Assembly (NCBI RefSeq): GCF_900128515.1
Contig: NZ_FQTP01000009.1
Location: 1-34,845, forward strand
Length of the DNA: 34,845 bases
Direction of reading: 5' to 3'
Source of the DNA: Bathymodiolus heckerae thiotrophic gill symbiont
Lineage (GTDB): Bacteria; Pseudomonadota; Gammaproteobacteria; PS1; Pseudothioglobaceae
Part shown: positions 24,924-32,752 of the stretch, piece by piece
How the letters are laid out: the number at the start of each line of letters is the position of its first letter
How positions within the stretch are numbered: the stretch's first letter is position 1
Notes under the pieces: model-generated
Database searches by the model: none
Told to the model about the DNA's origin: nothing
What the model saw: only the letters and a program-made list of their open reading frames with translations
Position numbers and translations under genes: made by a program

Positions 24924-25664
24924 TTATCCTTTTTTGTTTTTAAAATATTGCGCCAGTTCATCAGCACCACCAATGTATTGACCACCAATAAATATTTGTG
25001 GCGTAGTGTCTTTTCCACTAACTGCTCTTAGTGATTTAGATGTAATATCCTTACCAATTTTAATTTGCTCAACTAAGGTATTGTGCTCATTAAATAACTC
25101 AATTGCTTTATCACAGTATGCACATCCATCTTTACTAAACATGACGGCTGTATCAGCAATACGTGCATCTTTATTAATATAATTTAACATTGTATCAGCG
25201 TCCGACACTTCAAAAGGGTCGCCTTCAACTTCTGCCTCTATAAACATTTTTTCAATAATGCCATTTTTAACTAACATTGAATAACGCCAAGATCTATCGC
25301 CAAACCCTAAGTCGCTCTTATTAACTAGCATCCCCATTGCCTTGGTGAAATCAGTGTTTCCATCAGGCAACATAAAGATATTTTCAGATTCTTGAGTTTG
25401 CTTCCAAGCGTTCATAACAAACGTATCATTAACAGACACGCATACTATTTCATCCACCCCATTTTCTTTAAAAGTATTTGCTAATTCGTTGTATCTTGGT
25501 AAGTGTGATGATGAACAAGTTGGCGTGTAAGCACCGGGAAGTGAAAATACTACAACAGTTTTTTTAGAAAAAATATCATCAGTGTTGATATCAATCCATT
25601 GATTGTTTTCTTGAGTTTTAATAGTTACCTTTGGTATTTGTTCACCAGTTTTATTTTTTAGCAT
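24924..25664 (-). CDS. Hybrid peroxiredoxin-glutaredoxin (Prx5-Grx)
   Basis: A 246-residue glutathione peroxidase of the hyPrx5 type. I choose ATG 25664 (ribosome-binding site AGGAG), not the 39-residue upstream extension. The Prx5 domain (1-165) has its peroxidatic Cys50 in PGAYTPTCSSSHLP and the family segment DLGFGDRSWRY. The Grx domain (about 170-246) has CAYC and the GSH-binding TPQIFIGGQYIGG. The fusion lets glutathione reduce the peroxiredoxin directly, with Gor regenerating it. It is divergent from the oxyR-like gene with shared regulatory DNA, and is followed by the ferritin gene three bases later. An OxyR-controlled peroxide response is likely. Confidence 0.95.
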   Translation of the reverse strand: MLKNKTGEQIPKVTIKTQENNQWIDINTDDIFSKKTVVVFSLPGAYTPTCSSSHLPRYNELANTFKENGVDEIVCVSVNDTFVMNAWKQTQESENIFMLPDGNTDFTKAMGMLVNKSDLGFGDRSWRYSMLVKNGIIEKMFIEAEVEGDPFEVSDADTMLNYINKDARIADTAVMFSKDGCAYCDKAIELFNEHNTLVEQIKIGKDITSKSLRAVSGKDTTPQIFIGGQYIGGADELAQYFKNKKG

Positions 25665-25698
25665 ATTTTTTCTCCTTTTATTATTTAAACATGGGCAT

Positions 25699-25765
25699 AT
25701 TATAGGAGGTAACTTTATTAGAGTAAAGCGAACAATTAAGTATATAATGTTCGAAAAAAGCGAAT
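25699..25765. promoter_or_regulatory. Divergent promoters and candidate OxyR sites
   Basis: The minus-strand promoter of the peroxiredoxin has TATAAT (complement of 25699-25704) with TTTACT 17 bases upstream (25722-25727). The plus-strand promoter of oxyR has TATAAT at 25743-25748. Three related half-sites, CGAAC (25729-25733), GTTCG (25749-25753) and CGAAT (25761-25765), overlap or flank these elements. They would let the regulator control both genes and itself. Confidence 0.5.
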
Positions 25766-25771
25766 ATAAAT

Positions 25772-26656
25772 ATGAGCCCAAGTTTAAAAAATCTACAATA
25801 TTTAATTGAATTACATAAGGCCCAACATTTTACTAAGGCGGCAAAAGCTAGTTTTGTCAGTCCATCTACCTTGAGTGCAGGTATTGTTAAGTTGGAGCAA
25901 GATTTACAAGTCCAATTGGTGGAAAGAGACAATAAGCATGTTAGCTTTACTTTGGTTGGAGAAGATATTGTAAAGCGTGCTATTAGTATTATATCTGAGG
26001 TAAATGATTTAACCGAATCAGCAAAAATAAACTTTTTTGAATCTGAATTGTCTATTGGTGTAATCCCTACTATATCAACGTATTTATTGCCAAAATTTTT
26101 GTCTAATATAGAATCTATCCATCCTCAATTAAAAGTAATATTTAAAGAGGATACTAGTAACAATTTAATCAAATTACTTGAACAGGCTAAGATAGATTTT
26201 GCAATATTTGCCTTGCCATATGAGATGCCTGATTTTATAGAGAGTTATAAAATATTTGAAGATTCAATTTGTTTTATTGGACACAAGGACAGCTACAACA
26301 GCCCAATAAAAGATAAATCGTTACTTTTGCTTGAGGAGGGTCATTGCCTAAGGTCGCATATTTTACAAAGTAATAGCATTTCCAGTAATCAAGTGTCTGA
26401 ATACTCATGCTCAAGTATATCAACTTTAGTGGCAATGGTTAATATGAAGGTTGGTGTGAGTTTTATTCCAAAAATGGCACTAGAATTTGGCGTACTTAGG
26501 CAATATGATAATATTATTACAGATTCACGTTGTGATAAAGTTAAAAGAGATATTGGTGTTATTTATCGTAAAAACAGTGCGCATAAGGAAAATATTCAGA
26601 AGCTGGCTAAATTACTAATATCCAGCTTTAAGGCTGGCTTCAATAAATTTATCTAA
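25772..26656 (+). CDS. oxyR: LysR-family regulator, OxyR-like
   Basis: A 294-residue LysR regulator: N-terminal winged helix ([38 protein letters not shown]) and a type 2 periplasmic-binding-like sensor domain. The OxyR segment [13 protein letters not shown] places peroxidatic Cys192. The position nine residues on, where E. coli OxyR has its resolving Cys208, is Asn201; another Cys lies at 213. It may use a different second Cys or a single-Cys mechanism. It is divergent from the peroxiredoxin gene, as expected for a peroxide regulator. Its 3' end overlaps the convergent prfB gene by 42 bases. Confidence 0.85.
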   Translation: MSPSLKNLQYLIELHKAQHFTKAAKASFVSPSTLSAGIVKLEQDLQVQLVERDNKHVSFTLVGEDIVKRAISIISEVNDLTESAKINFFESELSIGVIPTISTYLLPKFLSNIESIHPQLKVIFKEDTSNNLIKLLEQAKIDFAIFALPYEMPDFIESYKIFEDSICFIGHKDSYNSPIKDKSLLLLEEGHCLRSHILQSNSISSNQVSEYSCSSISTLVAMVNMKVGVSFIPKMALEFGVLRQYDNIITDSRCDKVKRDIGVIYRKNSAHKENIQKLAKLLISSFKAGFNKFI

Positions 26657-27709
26657 ATTTCCATCCAGTACGTCGCCAGTATTGGTTGATTCAACACCAG
26701 TTCTCAAATCTTTAATGCGTGATTGGTCAAGTACATAAGAGCGAATTTGATGCCCCCAGCCGATGTCAGATTTTGCATCTTCTTGCTCTTGACTTTCATT
26801 GTTACGTTTTTGCATTTCTAATTCATATAGTTTTGACTTTAACTGCTTCATTGCCTGGTCTTTATTGGCATGCTGAGATCGACCATCTTGACATTGAACA
26901 ACGGTATTGGTTGGTAGATGAGTAATACGTACCGCAGAATCGGTTTTGTTAACGTGCTGACCACCTGCGCCACTTGCTCGGTAAGTATCAATACGGATAT
27001 CGGACTTATTAATTTCGATATCAATATCATCATCAACTTCAGGTGAAACAAATACCGAGCAAAATGAAGTGTGGCGTTTGCCATTAGCGTTAAAAGGTGA
27101 TTTTCGTACTAAGCGATGAATGCCAATTTCACTACGCAGCCAACCATAGGCGTACTCACCTTGTAAATGCACAGTGGCAGATTTAATGCCAGCCACTTCT
27201 CCGGCAGAAGCTTCCATCAAAGTGACTTTAAACTTGTGTTTATCGCCCCAGCGTAAGTACATGCGTAACACCATTTCAGCCCAATCTTGAGCCTCAGTAC
27301 CACCCGAACCTGATTGTATATCTAGATAGGCGGAGTTAGCATCTAAATTGCCATTAAACATGCGTTCAAATTCAAGTTTTGCAATGGATTTTTCTACTGT
27401 ATTAAGATCTTCTTTGACACCATTAGCGCAATCTTCATCATCTTCAGATTGCGCCATATCGAGTAATTCGACAGCATCATTTAGAATATTATTAGCCTGC
27501 TCAAAAGTGTGGCATATTGTTTCCAAGCTTGATTTTTCTTGACTTAGCGATTGTGCCACTTCTGGTTTTGACCAAACATCAGGATTTTCCATTTCTAGCA
27601 ACACTTCTTCTAGGCGACCTTGTTTTTCCTCAAGATCTAAATGTACAGATAGAATCTTCGCACGCTCAATAAGGTCGTCAATGTGTTGGTAGGTTGGTGA
27701 TAGTTCCAT
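26615..27709 (-). CDS. prfB: Peptide chain release factor 2
   Basis: RF2 recognises UGA and UAA stop codons and triggers peptide release. The 364-residue protein has the SPF tripeptide ([15 protein letters not shown]) that reads the stop codon and the GGQ loop ([15 protein letters not shown]). Most bacterial prfB genes contain a +1 programmed frameshift near codon 25; here the reading frame is continuous (His23-Leu24-Asp25), so that autoregulation is absent. It is the last gene on this strand before the convergent oxyR, whose end it overlaps. Confidence 0.97.
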   Translation of the reverse strand: MELSPTYQHIDDLIERAKILSVHLDLEEKQGRLEEVLLEMENPDVWSKPEVAQSLSQEKSSLETICHTFEQANNILNDAVELLDMAQSEDDEDCANGVKEDLNTVEKSIAKLEFERMFNGNLDANSAYLDIQSGSGGTEAQDWAEMVLRMYLRWGDKHKFKVTLMEASAGEVAGIKSATVHLQGEYAYGWLRSEIGIHRLVRKSPFNANGKRHTSFCSVFVSPEVDDDIDIEINKSDIRIDTYRASGAGGQHVNKTDSAVRITHLPTNTVVQCQDGRSQHANKDQAMKQLKSKLYELEMQKRNNESQEQEDAKSDIGWGHQIRSYVLDQSRIKDLRTGVESTNTGDVLDGNLDKFIEASLKAGY

Positions 27710-27736
27710 GATGCTGATTTTACTATTGAGTAGGCA

Positions 27737-27763
27737 TAAAAAAAGCCCCGTATGGGGCCTTTA
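27737..27763 (-). terminator. rpsO terminator
   Basis: Read on the minus strand, a GGCCCC...GGGGCT stem with a four-base loop (centre near 27751) is extended by A-U pairs and ends in a run of seven Ts. It separates rpsO from prfB. Confidence 0.85.
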
Positions 27764-27779
27764 TGAAAAATAATTTAAA

Positions 27780-28040
27780 TTATTTTCTCAAACCTAAGCG
27801 TGAAATTAAATCAGAATAAGCGCTTACGTTTTTACCTCTAAGGTAAGTCAATAGTTTTTTACGTTGAGAAACCAAATGTAGTAGGCCTCTTCTTGAATGA
27901 TGATCTTTCTTATGTGTTTTAAAATGCTCAGTTAAATGTTTAATGCGTGCTGTTAATAAGGCAACTTGCACGTTAGTAGAGCCAGTGTCTCCATCAGTTG
28001 CTTGGTATTCTTTGATGATTGCTTGTGTATCAATTGACAT
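27780..28040 (-). CDS. rpsO: 30S ribosomal protein S15
   Basis: 86 residues, just short of the usual 89. The family signature is clear: [50 protein letters not shown]...RLGLRK. It binds 16S rRNA early in 30S assembly. It is not beside truB or pnp, its common neighbours. The segment upstream (28124-28231) is a duplicated end of an acyltransferase gene, so the 83 bases between the two probably hold its promoter; -10-like TAAATTATAC is near 28075-28084 on the plus strand. Confidence 0.96.
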   Translation of the reverse strand: MSIDTQAIIKEYQATDGDTGSTNVQVALLTARIKHLTEHFKTHKKDHHSRRGLLHLVSQRKKLLTYLRGKNVSAYSDLISRLGLRK

Positions 28041-28123
28041 AATAAATTTTTCTAAAACATAAATAATAAAGGGTAAATTATACGCTAAATTGTTTAATTG
28101 TTCTAATACTTAAAGTAAATAAG

Positions 28124-28231
28124 TTAATAAAAATCAGGCTCACCTTCTGGGCGAGTTTTAAAGCGTTTATGAATCCATAAATATTGATCTGGATTTTTTA
28201 ATATTTGTGCTTCTAGTATTTGATTGGTGAT
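28124..28231 (-). repeat. 108-bp direct repeat, copy A: orphan 3' end of the acyltransferase gene
   Basis: Identical over 108 bases to 31843-31950, starting exactly at the stop codon of the acyltransferase gene and encoding its last 35 residues (...NPDQYLWIHKRFK and so on). No start or upstream coding sequence is attached. Together with copy B it brackets the accessory island. Confidence 0.97.
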
Positions 28232-28264
28232 GGTATTTTACTAAGAAGAGATAAAAATCTCTAG

Positions 28265-29410
28265 CTATATGTTTTGAACTCTAGATAGTTCGTTTTTAGA
28301 TTTTGTTGTCATGATATTAAATACATGGTTAATTGCATTTTGCAATCCCCAAATTTCCGTATATTTTGGCTCATCTTTTTCGGGGTTAGAGGCGCTATTT
28401 TGTCGATTATAGGTTGCATTTATCCAATTTAAACAAAGTGGCTTTCTATGATGATAATCATGTTGAGGTAAATCTCCTACCAAAATAAACAAACGTACTG
28501 GCAAATGAAAGCATAACTGAGAAAAATACCAAGCTAATATTTTATAACCCTTATTATTAGGGTATTGGGAGCCACAAAATCTACCCCACGATATATCTGC
28601 ATAAAAATATAGATCTTGCTCTCTTTCTGCTATTGACTTGGGAGTACTATCAAACCAAGCATGTTCACTGCACATCTCAACAAATGCACTTACCTGGTAA
28701 AAGATAGCTACAGGAATAATAAATGCGATAAAAAGCGATAGAAGATTTCCAGATATATAATAGGACAAGTAGACTAGTAATGAAATATAAGCGATTGAAA
28801 ATATACTTCTAGTAGGTCTATTGATATTAATGTTGTATCTTAGCCTAGTAATAAAAAATTTGATATGAAACAAAGGAGAAAATATTGTTGTAAAAAAATT
28901 AATATACAGCTTATTTTTTGTTAAGCCAGGCTGTATCCCAAGCTTAGTAAAAAACATAACGATTGGGTCATTTACTGTTGCAAAGGTTCTAGGGGCATGA
29001 TGTACATTACAATGATCGTGCTGATATGTTTTAAAGTCCTGAGTAATCATTAATATGGTTACTAGGTCACCAAATACAGCATCTACAGCTTTGTTTTTGG
29101 ACAGCCTCCCATGAACACTTTGGTGTAAGATAACAGCAGCCATTCTTCTTGAAGAAAATACCAAACCTGCCCAAGAAAGAAGCATGATAGAAATATTTTG
29201 GTAATTTGATAAATTGTAAAACCCCAGCCATAGTGAGATTAGAAAAATTGATAAAACAAACCCTACATAATAGTACCAATGATTACTTATAGAAGGTTTT
29301 TGTGTGGACAGACTTTTTCCTGTTAGCCATGTAGAAAAATAAGAAGGGAATAAAGATTTTTCATATGATTCCCTGACCAAGTCACCTTGGCGAGTGTTCA
29401 TTTTATTCAT
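28265..29410 (-). CDS. Membrane di-iron fatty acid desaturase/hydroxylase-like protein
   Basis: A 381-residue multi-span protein with all three histidine boxes of the desaturase superfamily: HQSVH (96-100), HCNVHH (133-138) and a C-terminal HDYHH. It has an additional His-containing SEHAWF segment. Such proteins use a di-iron centre and an electron donor to desaturate or hydroxylate lipid-like chains. The donor is probably the ferredoxin encoded directly upstream, which overlaps by four bases (ATGA). Substrate is unknown. It is the last gene of the island. A short AGAGAT/ATCTCT hairpin (28247-28262) follows the stop. Confidence 0.85.
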   Translation of the reverse strand: MNKMNTRQGDLVRESYEKSLFPSYFSTWLTGKSLSTQKPSISNHWYYYVGFVLSIFLISLWLGFYNLSNYQNISIMLLSWAGLVFSSRRMAAVILHQSVHGRLSKNKAVDAVFGDLVTILMITQDFKTYQHDHCNVHHAPRTFATVNDPIVMFFTKLGIQPGLTKNKLYINFFTTIFSPLFHIKFFITRLRYNININRPTRSIFSIAYISLLVYLSYYISGNLLSLFIAFIIPVAIFYQVSAFVEMCSEHAWFDSTPKSIAEREQDLYFYADISWGRFCGSQYPNNKGYKILAWYFSQLCFHLPVRLFILVGDLPQHDYHHRKPLCLNWINATYNRQNSASNPEKDEPKYTEIWGLQNAINHVFNIMTTKSKNELSRVQNI

Positions 29411-29679
29411 AGTTTAACTCCTTTTTGAGTAATATTTAAATCAGTAAGAGGGTACGATTGACATGCAAGATATCTATCTTGAAAGTCTTCATTAGAATGG
29501 ATTTTTCCAGAAAGTAATTGAAATGAACATTGTTTGCATTGTCCTACACCACAGCTGTATTTGATAGCCACTCCTGCTTCTAAAACTGTATCTAAGATGG
29601 TGTTATTTTTATTGCCTTGACATGGAATATTATCAAAAAATATTGTTACAGAACTATCTTTTCTTTTTAGCATAAACAT
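29407..29679 (-). CDS. [2Fe-2S] ferredoxin
   Basis: A 90-residue plant-type ferredoxin. The cluster ligands are in SCGVGQCKQC (CxxxxCxxC) and the fourth Cys in YLACQS, about 27 residues on. It probably passes electrons to the desaturase-like protein, whose gene starts within its stop codon. A dedicated reductase is not encoded in the island, so a host reductase must supply electrons. It is 8 bases after azlD. Confidence 0.9.
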   Translation of the reverse strand: MFMLKRKDSSVTIFFDNIPCQGNKNNTILDTVLEAGVAIKYSCGVGQCKQCSFQLLSGKIHSNEDFQDRYLACQSYPLTDLNITQKGVKL

Positions 29680-29687
29680 TCTCCAAA

Positions 29688-30005
29688 TTAGACTATATTT
29701 TTTATCAAAATGAAAATAACCATACTGACTAATACCACGGCAAGAGTATTTTTTATTAGTAGGCTTAGCAAGATAGTACCAATACCAGCAATTAAAAAAG
29801 GGTCTTCAATTATTTGCTGTGTTTGTTCTATACCTCCAAAAACTATAGGAGCCCACATAGCAGTGAGTATGGAGGGGGCAGTAAATGTCAAAAAAGTTTT
29901 TACAGAACTATTAAGCTGCAACTTTAACTGTTTGGAAAAAAAGAAATATCTAACAGAAAAAGTTATTGTTGCCATTATGATAATATATAGATTAAATTTA
30001 TCCAT
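29688..30005 (-). CDS. azlD: AzlD-family branched-chain amino acid transport subunit
   Basis: A 105-residue protein with about four membrane spans, characteristic of AzlD: ATITFSVRYFFF, FLTFTAPSILTAMWAPIVF, LIKNTLAVVLVSM. With AzlC it forms a two-part exporter for branched-chain amino acids or related compounds. Its start overlaps the end of azlC by 8 bases, the standard coupling of this pair. Confidence 0.88.
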   Translation of the reverse strand: MDKFNLYIIIMATITFSVRYFFFSKQLKLQLNSSVKTFLTFTAPSILTAMWAPIVFGGIEQTQQIIEDPFLIAGIGTILLSLLIKNTLAVVLVSMVIFILIKNIV

Positions 30006-30711
30006 TTTTTTCTTGATAAAGTTTTACAAAATATCCTGCAAACATGCCAATGAATGCAGAAAGTATCAAGCCATTTTCAATTTTTAAATAGTACAAAGCA
30101 GTTGCAGAAACCCCACTAGATAAGACTGCTACCAAAGTAGGATGTGTCTTGATACTTGGTATAACCATGGCAATAAATGTAGCAGCAATAGCAAATTCCA
30201 ACCCTAAAGATTCTATTTTTGGAATTTGAGTTCCAGCATAAATACCGATAAAAGTTGATATGTTCCAAATTATGTAGAAAGTTAAACCTGAAATAATTGC
30301 ATATTTAACTGATAATTTTCCTGTAGCTTGCTTGTATGTTTCAGTAACTGCAAACATTTCATCAGTTAGTAAAAATGCAATAAAAAATCTCTTAAAAAAA
30401 GGCAAATGCCTTACGTCATCTCTGAATGTTGCAGAGTATAGTAAATGTCTAGAGCTAATTACTGAGGTAGAACTAATTAGAGAAAAAATTGAACCTGATG
30501 AGCCAATGATAGACATGCCAGACAACTGCGCCGCCCCTGCAAAAACAAAAAGAGATAAAAATTGAGCTTGAATAGGGCTGAACCCAGTTTGGATTGCCAT
30601 AGAACCACATAAAATTCCCCATGGAATCACCGAAATTGCTAGAGGGAATATATCTACGATAGCTTGAAATGTCACGCTACTATTTTTATTTGTATATGCT
30701 AGTTTGCTCAT
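29998..30711 (-). CDS. azlC: AzlC-family transporter subunit
   Basis: A 237-residue membrane protein of the AzlC family: PLAISVIPWGILCGSMAIQTGFSPIQAQ, FAGAAQLSGMSIIG, SSRHLLYSATFRDDV and LTDEMFAVTETYK are family hallmarks. It is the large subunit of the AzlCD exporter. The exact substrate is not visible from sequence. It starts 11 bases after the MarR-GNAT gene, so an amino-acid-like ligand or product of the island could be both sensed and exported. That link is inferred. Confidence 0.9.
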   Translation of the reverse strand: MSKLAYTNKNSSVTFQAIVDIFPLAISVIPWGILCGSMAIQTGFSPIQAQFLSLFVFAGAAQLSGMSIIGSSGSIFSLISSTSVISSRHLLYSATFRDDVRHLPFFKRFFIAFLLTDEMFAVTETYKQATGKLSVKYAIISGLTFYIIWNISTFIGIYAGTQIPKIESLGLEFAIAATFIAMVIPSIKTHPTLVAVLSSGVSATALYYLKIENGLILSAFIGMFAGYFVKLYQEKNG

Positions 30712-30722
30712 TATGACATTTT

Positions 30723-31673
30723 TTAATTACTTAGCTCTATTTTCATTTGTACGTTGCATCTTGTATATGGCGAAGATGTAAAAGGCACATACTCAAAGCC
30801 AAATTTCTCATACAAAGAAATAGCTGGGGTCAGTACAGAGTTGCACTCTAAGGTAATGGTTTTTGCTCCCAAATCACGAGATTTCTCAATAATGTGTTGA
30901 GTAAGGTGTTGACCAATTCCTTTTCTGCGGAAAGATTTTTTGACAGTCATTTTTACCAACTCGTATGTTTCTGAATTTATCTTAATAAGCCCACATGTTC
31001 CAATTACGATGCCGTTTAATGTAACTATTGCAATATACCCGCTTTTTTTTAAAATAGTTTCGTTAGGCTTGTCAAGGTATTCAAAGTCTTTATCCTCAGG
31101 AGTCCAATAATCTTTAATCCATTCTAGATTTAGGCTCCTGAAAGCTTCTGCATGACTTTCGTTAAAAGGGTTTATTTTTATTGAGCTAAATTGTTCTTTT
31201 TTGAGATTACTTTTCACTCTTTCATGTATTCCCTTTCGATTAAGTGCCTGTTCAATAGCGTCTAGGTCACTCCAAAGATTTATTTCTGATTCTAAAAAGA
31301 GGCTGTTAATTGCTTTTGATACATCAGCTATTTGCGGATTAAGCTTTGTTGCTTCTTTGCGCCCTAAATTTGTCAAAGTTAGCATGGTTACTCTTAAGTC
31401 ATTTTTCTTTTTGGCGAGTGTTACAAGGCCAGCATCATACATTTCTTTTGAAATTTTACTTACAGCAGAGCTGGCTAAACCAGTAGATTCGGCTATCTCG
31501 CTTACGGCTAAGTTATTTTGTGTCATTAACATAAAAAATACTGGGAACCAATGAGGTTGTAAATTTACATCGTAAAGTTCGTAGATATTTTTAGCATCAT
31601 TTGTAATTATGTGTGACAATCTACGAAGTCGACTTCCTAGAGCGGCACTACCAATCAAATTATAAAATTTCAT
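30723..31673 (-). CDS. MarR-type regulator fused to a GNAT acetyltransferase
   Basis: A 316-residue fusion. Residues about 1-145 form a MarR winged helix (LRRLSHIITNDAKNIYELYDV, VSEIAESTGLASSAVSKISKEMYDAGLVTL). Residues about 165-316 are a GNAT domain with the acetyl-CoA-binding KSFRRKGIGQHL motif and TITLECN...AISLYEKFGFEYV. Fusions of this type occur in many bacteria, usually next to transport or amino-acid genes. It is the first gene of the island operon; three 13-bp repeats lie 22 bases upstream and are likely its operator. No clear ribosome-binding site precedes the ATG. Confidence 0.9.
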   Translation of the reverse strand: MKFYNLIGSAALGSRLRRLSHIITNDAKNIYELYDVNLQPHWFPVFFMLMTQNNLAVSEIAESTGLASSAVSKISKEMYDAGLVTLAKKKNDLRVTMLTLTNLGRKEATKLNPQIADVSKAINSLFLESEINLWSDLDAIEQALNRKGIHERVKSNLKKEQFSSIKINPFNESHAEAFRSLNLEWIKDYWTPEDKDFEYLDKPNETILKKSGYIAIVTLNGIVIGTCGLIKINSETYELVKMTVKKSFRRKGIGQHLTQHIIEKSRDLGAKTITLECNSVLTPAISLYEKFGFEYVPFTSSPYTRCNVQMKIELSN

Positions 31674-31694
31674 TAAAAATGGAGGTTAAATAAA

Positions 31695-31733
31695 ATATAC
31701 GTAATTAATATACGTAATTAATATACATGATTT
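31695..31733. repeat. Three 13-bp tandem repeats, candidate MarR operator
   Basis: ATATACGTAATTA repeats exactly at 31695-31707 and 31708-31720, and a third, imperfect unit follows (ATATACATGATTT). Each of the first two units contains TACGTA, a palindrome. The array lies directly upstream of the MarR-GNAT gene, within its promoter region, as an autoregulatory operator would. Confidence 0.6.
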
Positions 31734-31842
31734 TGTGATCGAATCAATGTTTTTTCAAAATATTTTAGTTGGACTTGTTTAATAGGTCTTAGTGTGATGT
31801 TAAGTTGATGATTTATACTTTTGGATTAGGGTTAAAAATTCT

Positions 31843-31950
31843 TTAATAAAAATCAGGCTCACCTTCTGGGCGAGTTTTAAAGCGTTTATGAATCCATAAA
31901 TATTGATCTGGATTTTTTAATATTTGTGCTTCTAGTATTTGATTGGTGAT
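31843..31950 (-). repeat. 108-bp direct repeat, copy B: in-place 3' end of the acyltransferase gene
   Basis: Identical to 28124-28231. Here it is the intact end of the acyltransferase reading frame. The repeat starts at the stop codon and the copies diverge at base 31951. Confidence 0.97.
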
Positions 31951-32739
31951 AGTAGCACTTGTTGTAGAATCGGCATCTGGATAGTTCTTAATAGGCGACT
32001 CAAAACTCATGCTATATCCGGATTCAGTGCGAATAAAGTAATATGGAATAACGACCGTATTTTCGCTTTTAGCTAAGCGAGCAGTAGCAGCAACAGTTGC
32101 CGTTTGGATATTAAAAAATGGCGCAAATACACACTTTTCTAAGCCTAGATCTTGATCGGGTGCGTACCAAATGGGTAGTTTGTTTTTAATGGCTTTAAGT
32201 ATTGAGCGCGTATCTTTAGTTTTGATCATAATTGCACCATTATCAATAAAGCCTTTTCGCATTACTTCATCAAACAAAGCATTATTTTGAGGCCTGTATA
32301 TATTAGCGATATTATATTTTAGTAATAGTGAACGAGATCCAAGCATCAATGGCATAAAGTGAGCTGCTAATAAAATAACACTTTTATCTTGTTTGATAGT
32401 TTCGGTTAAATAATGTTCATTATGAATGCTAAGCATTGAGATGACTTTTTTATCGGTTGCAAAATAAGCGTTAGCCGTTTCAAAAATCGAAATACCAATT
32501 GATTCAAAGTTTTGCTTGACCAGTCGCTCAACTTCAGATTTATTTTTATTTGGAAAGCATTGGGAGATATTAATAAAAGCAATTTTTCTAAAACGACCGA
32601 GTACTGGGTAAAGCAGTAAACCCATTGCTTTACCTAAAAAAATTTGAACTTTAAAAGGCAGTTTGGCGCCTAGCTTCATCAATCCAATTAGGATCCATGT
32701 TGGTATAAATTTAGGATGATAAAAATTTTGATTATTCAT
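31843..32739 (-). CDS. Lipid A (LpxL/LpxM-like) acyltransferase-family protein
   Basis: A 298-residue membrane-associated acyltransferase. It shows the family layout: N-terminal amphipathic anchor, FINISQCFPN, the block VILLAAHFMPL (His127), NIYRPQNNALFDEVM, and the conserved PDQD and VIPYYF segments with a terminal WIHKRFKTRPEGE. In LpxL the catalytic pair is HX4E; here the Glu position is Met132, so activity may be lost or changed. The start lies 13 bases from the dnaG start on the opposite strand. The gene's 3' end is duplicated beside rpsO. Confidence 0.8.
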   Translation of the reverse strand: MNNQNFYHPKFIPTWILIGLMKLGAKLPFKVQIFLGKAMGLLLYPVLGRFRKIAFINISQCFPNKNKSEVERLVKQNFESIGISIFETANAYFATDKKVISMLSIHNEHYLTETIKQDKSVILLAAHFMPLMLGSRSLLLKYNIANIYRPQNNALFDEVMRKGFIDNGAIMIKTKDTRSILKAIKNKLPIWYAPDQDLGLEKCVFAPFFNIQTATVAATARLAKSENTVVIPYYFIRTESGYSMSFESPIKNYPDADSTTSATITNQILEAQILKNPDQYLWIHKRFKTRPEGEPDFY

Positions 32740-32752
32740 TAAAATACGCTTT

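Larger units (their letters stand above)
28232..31842. mobile_element. 3.6-kb accessory island between direct repeats
   Basis: Five genes in one minus-strand operon (MarR-GNAT, AzlC, AzlD, ferredoxin, desaturase) lie exactly between the two 108-bp copies of a gene 3' end. The flanks (rpsO, prfB; acyltransferase, dnaG) are housekeeping. Without the island, a single repeat would put the acyltransferase gene directly upstream of rpsO. No integrase or transposase is inside, so the mechanism (integration at a gene 3' end, or homology-assisted recombination of captured DNA) is unresolved. Confidence 0.7.

Noticed and set aside
25665-25781. N-terminal 39-residue extension of the hybrid peroxiredoxin
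   Set aside because: It would overlap the oxyR start and promoters, lacks the family pattern, and a good ribosome-binding site precedes ATG 25664.
25681-25932. 83-codon minus-strand frame over the oxyR start
   Set aside because: It covers the divergent promoter region and the first part of the LysR gene in antisense and has no similarity I can recognise.
29710-30087. 125-codon plus-strand frame over azlD/azlC
   Set aside because: Antisense shadow of two membrane-protein genes whose family motifs and overlaps are clear.
31201-31554. 117-codon plus-strand frame
   Set aside because: Antisense to the MarR domain of the fusion gene, with no own ribosome-binding site or family pattern.
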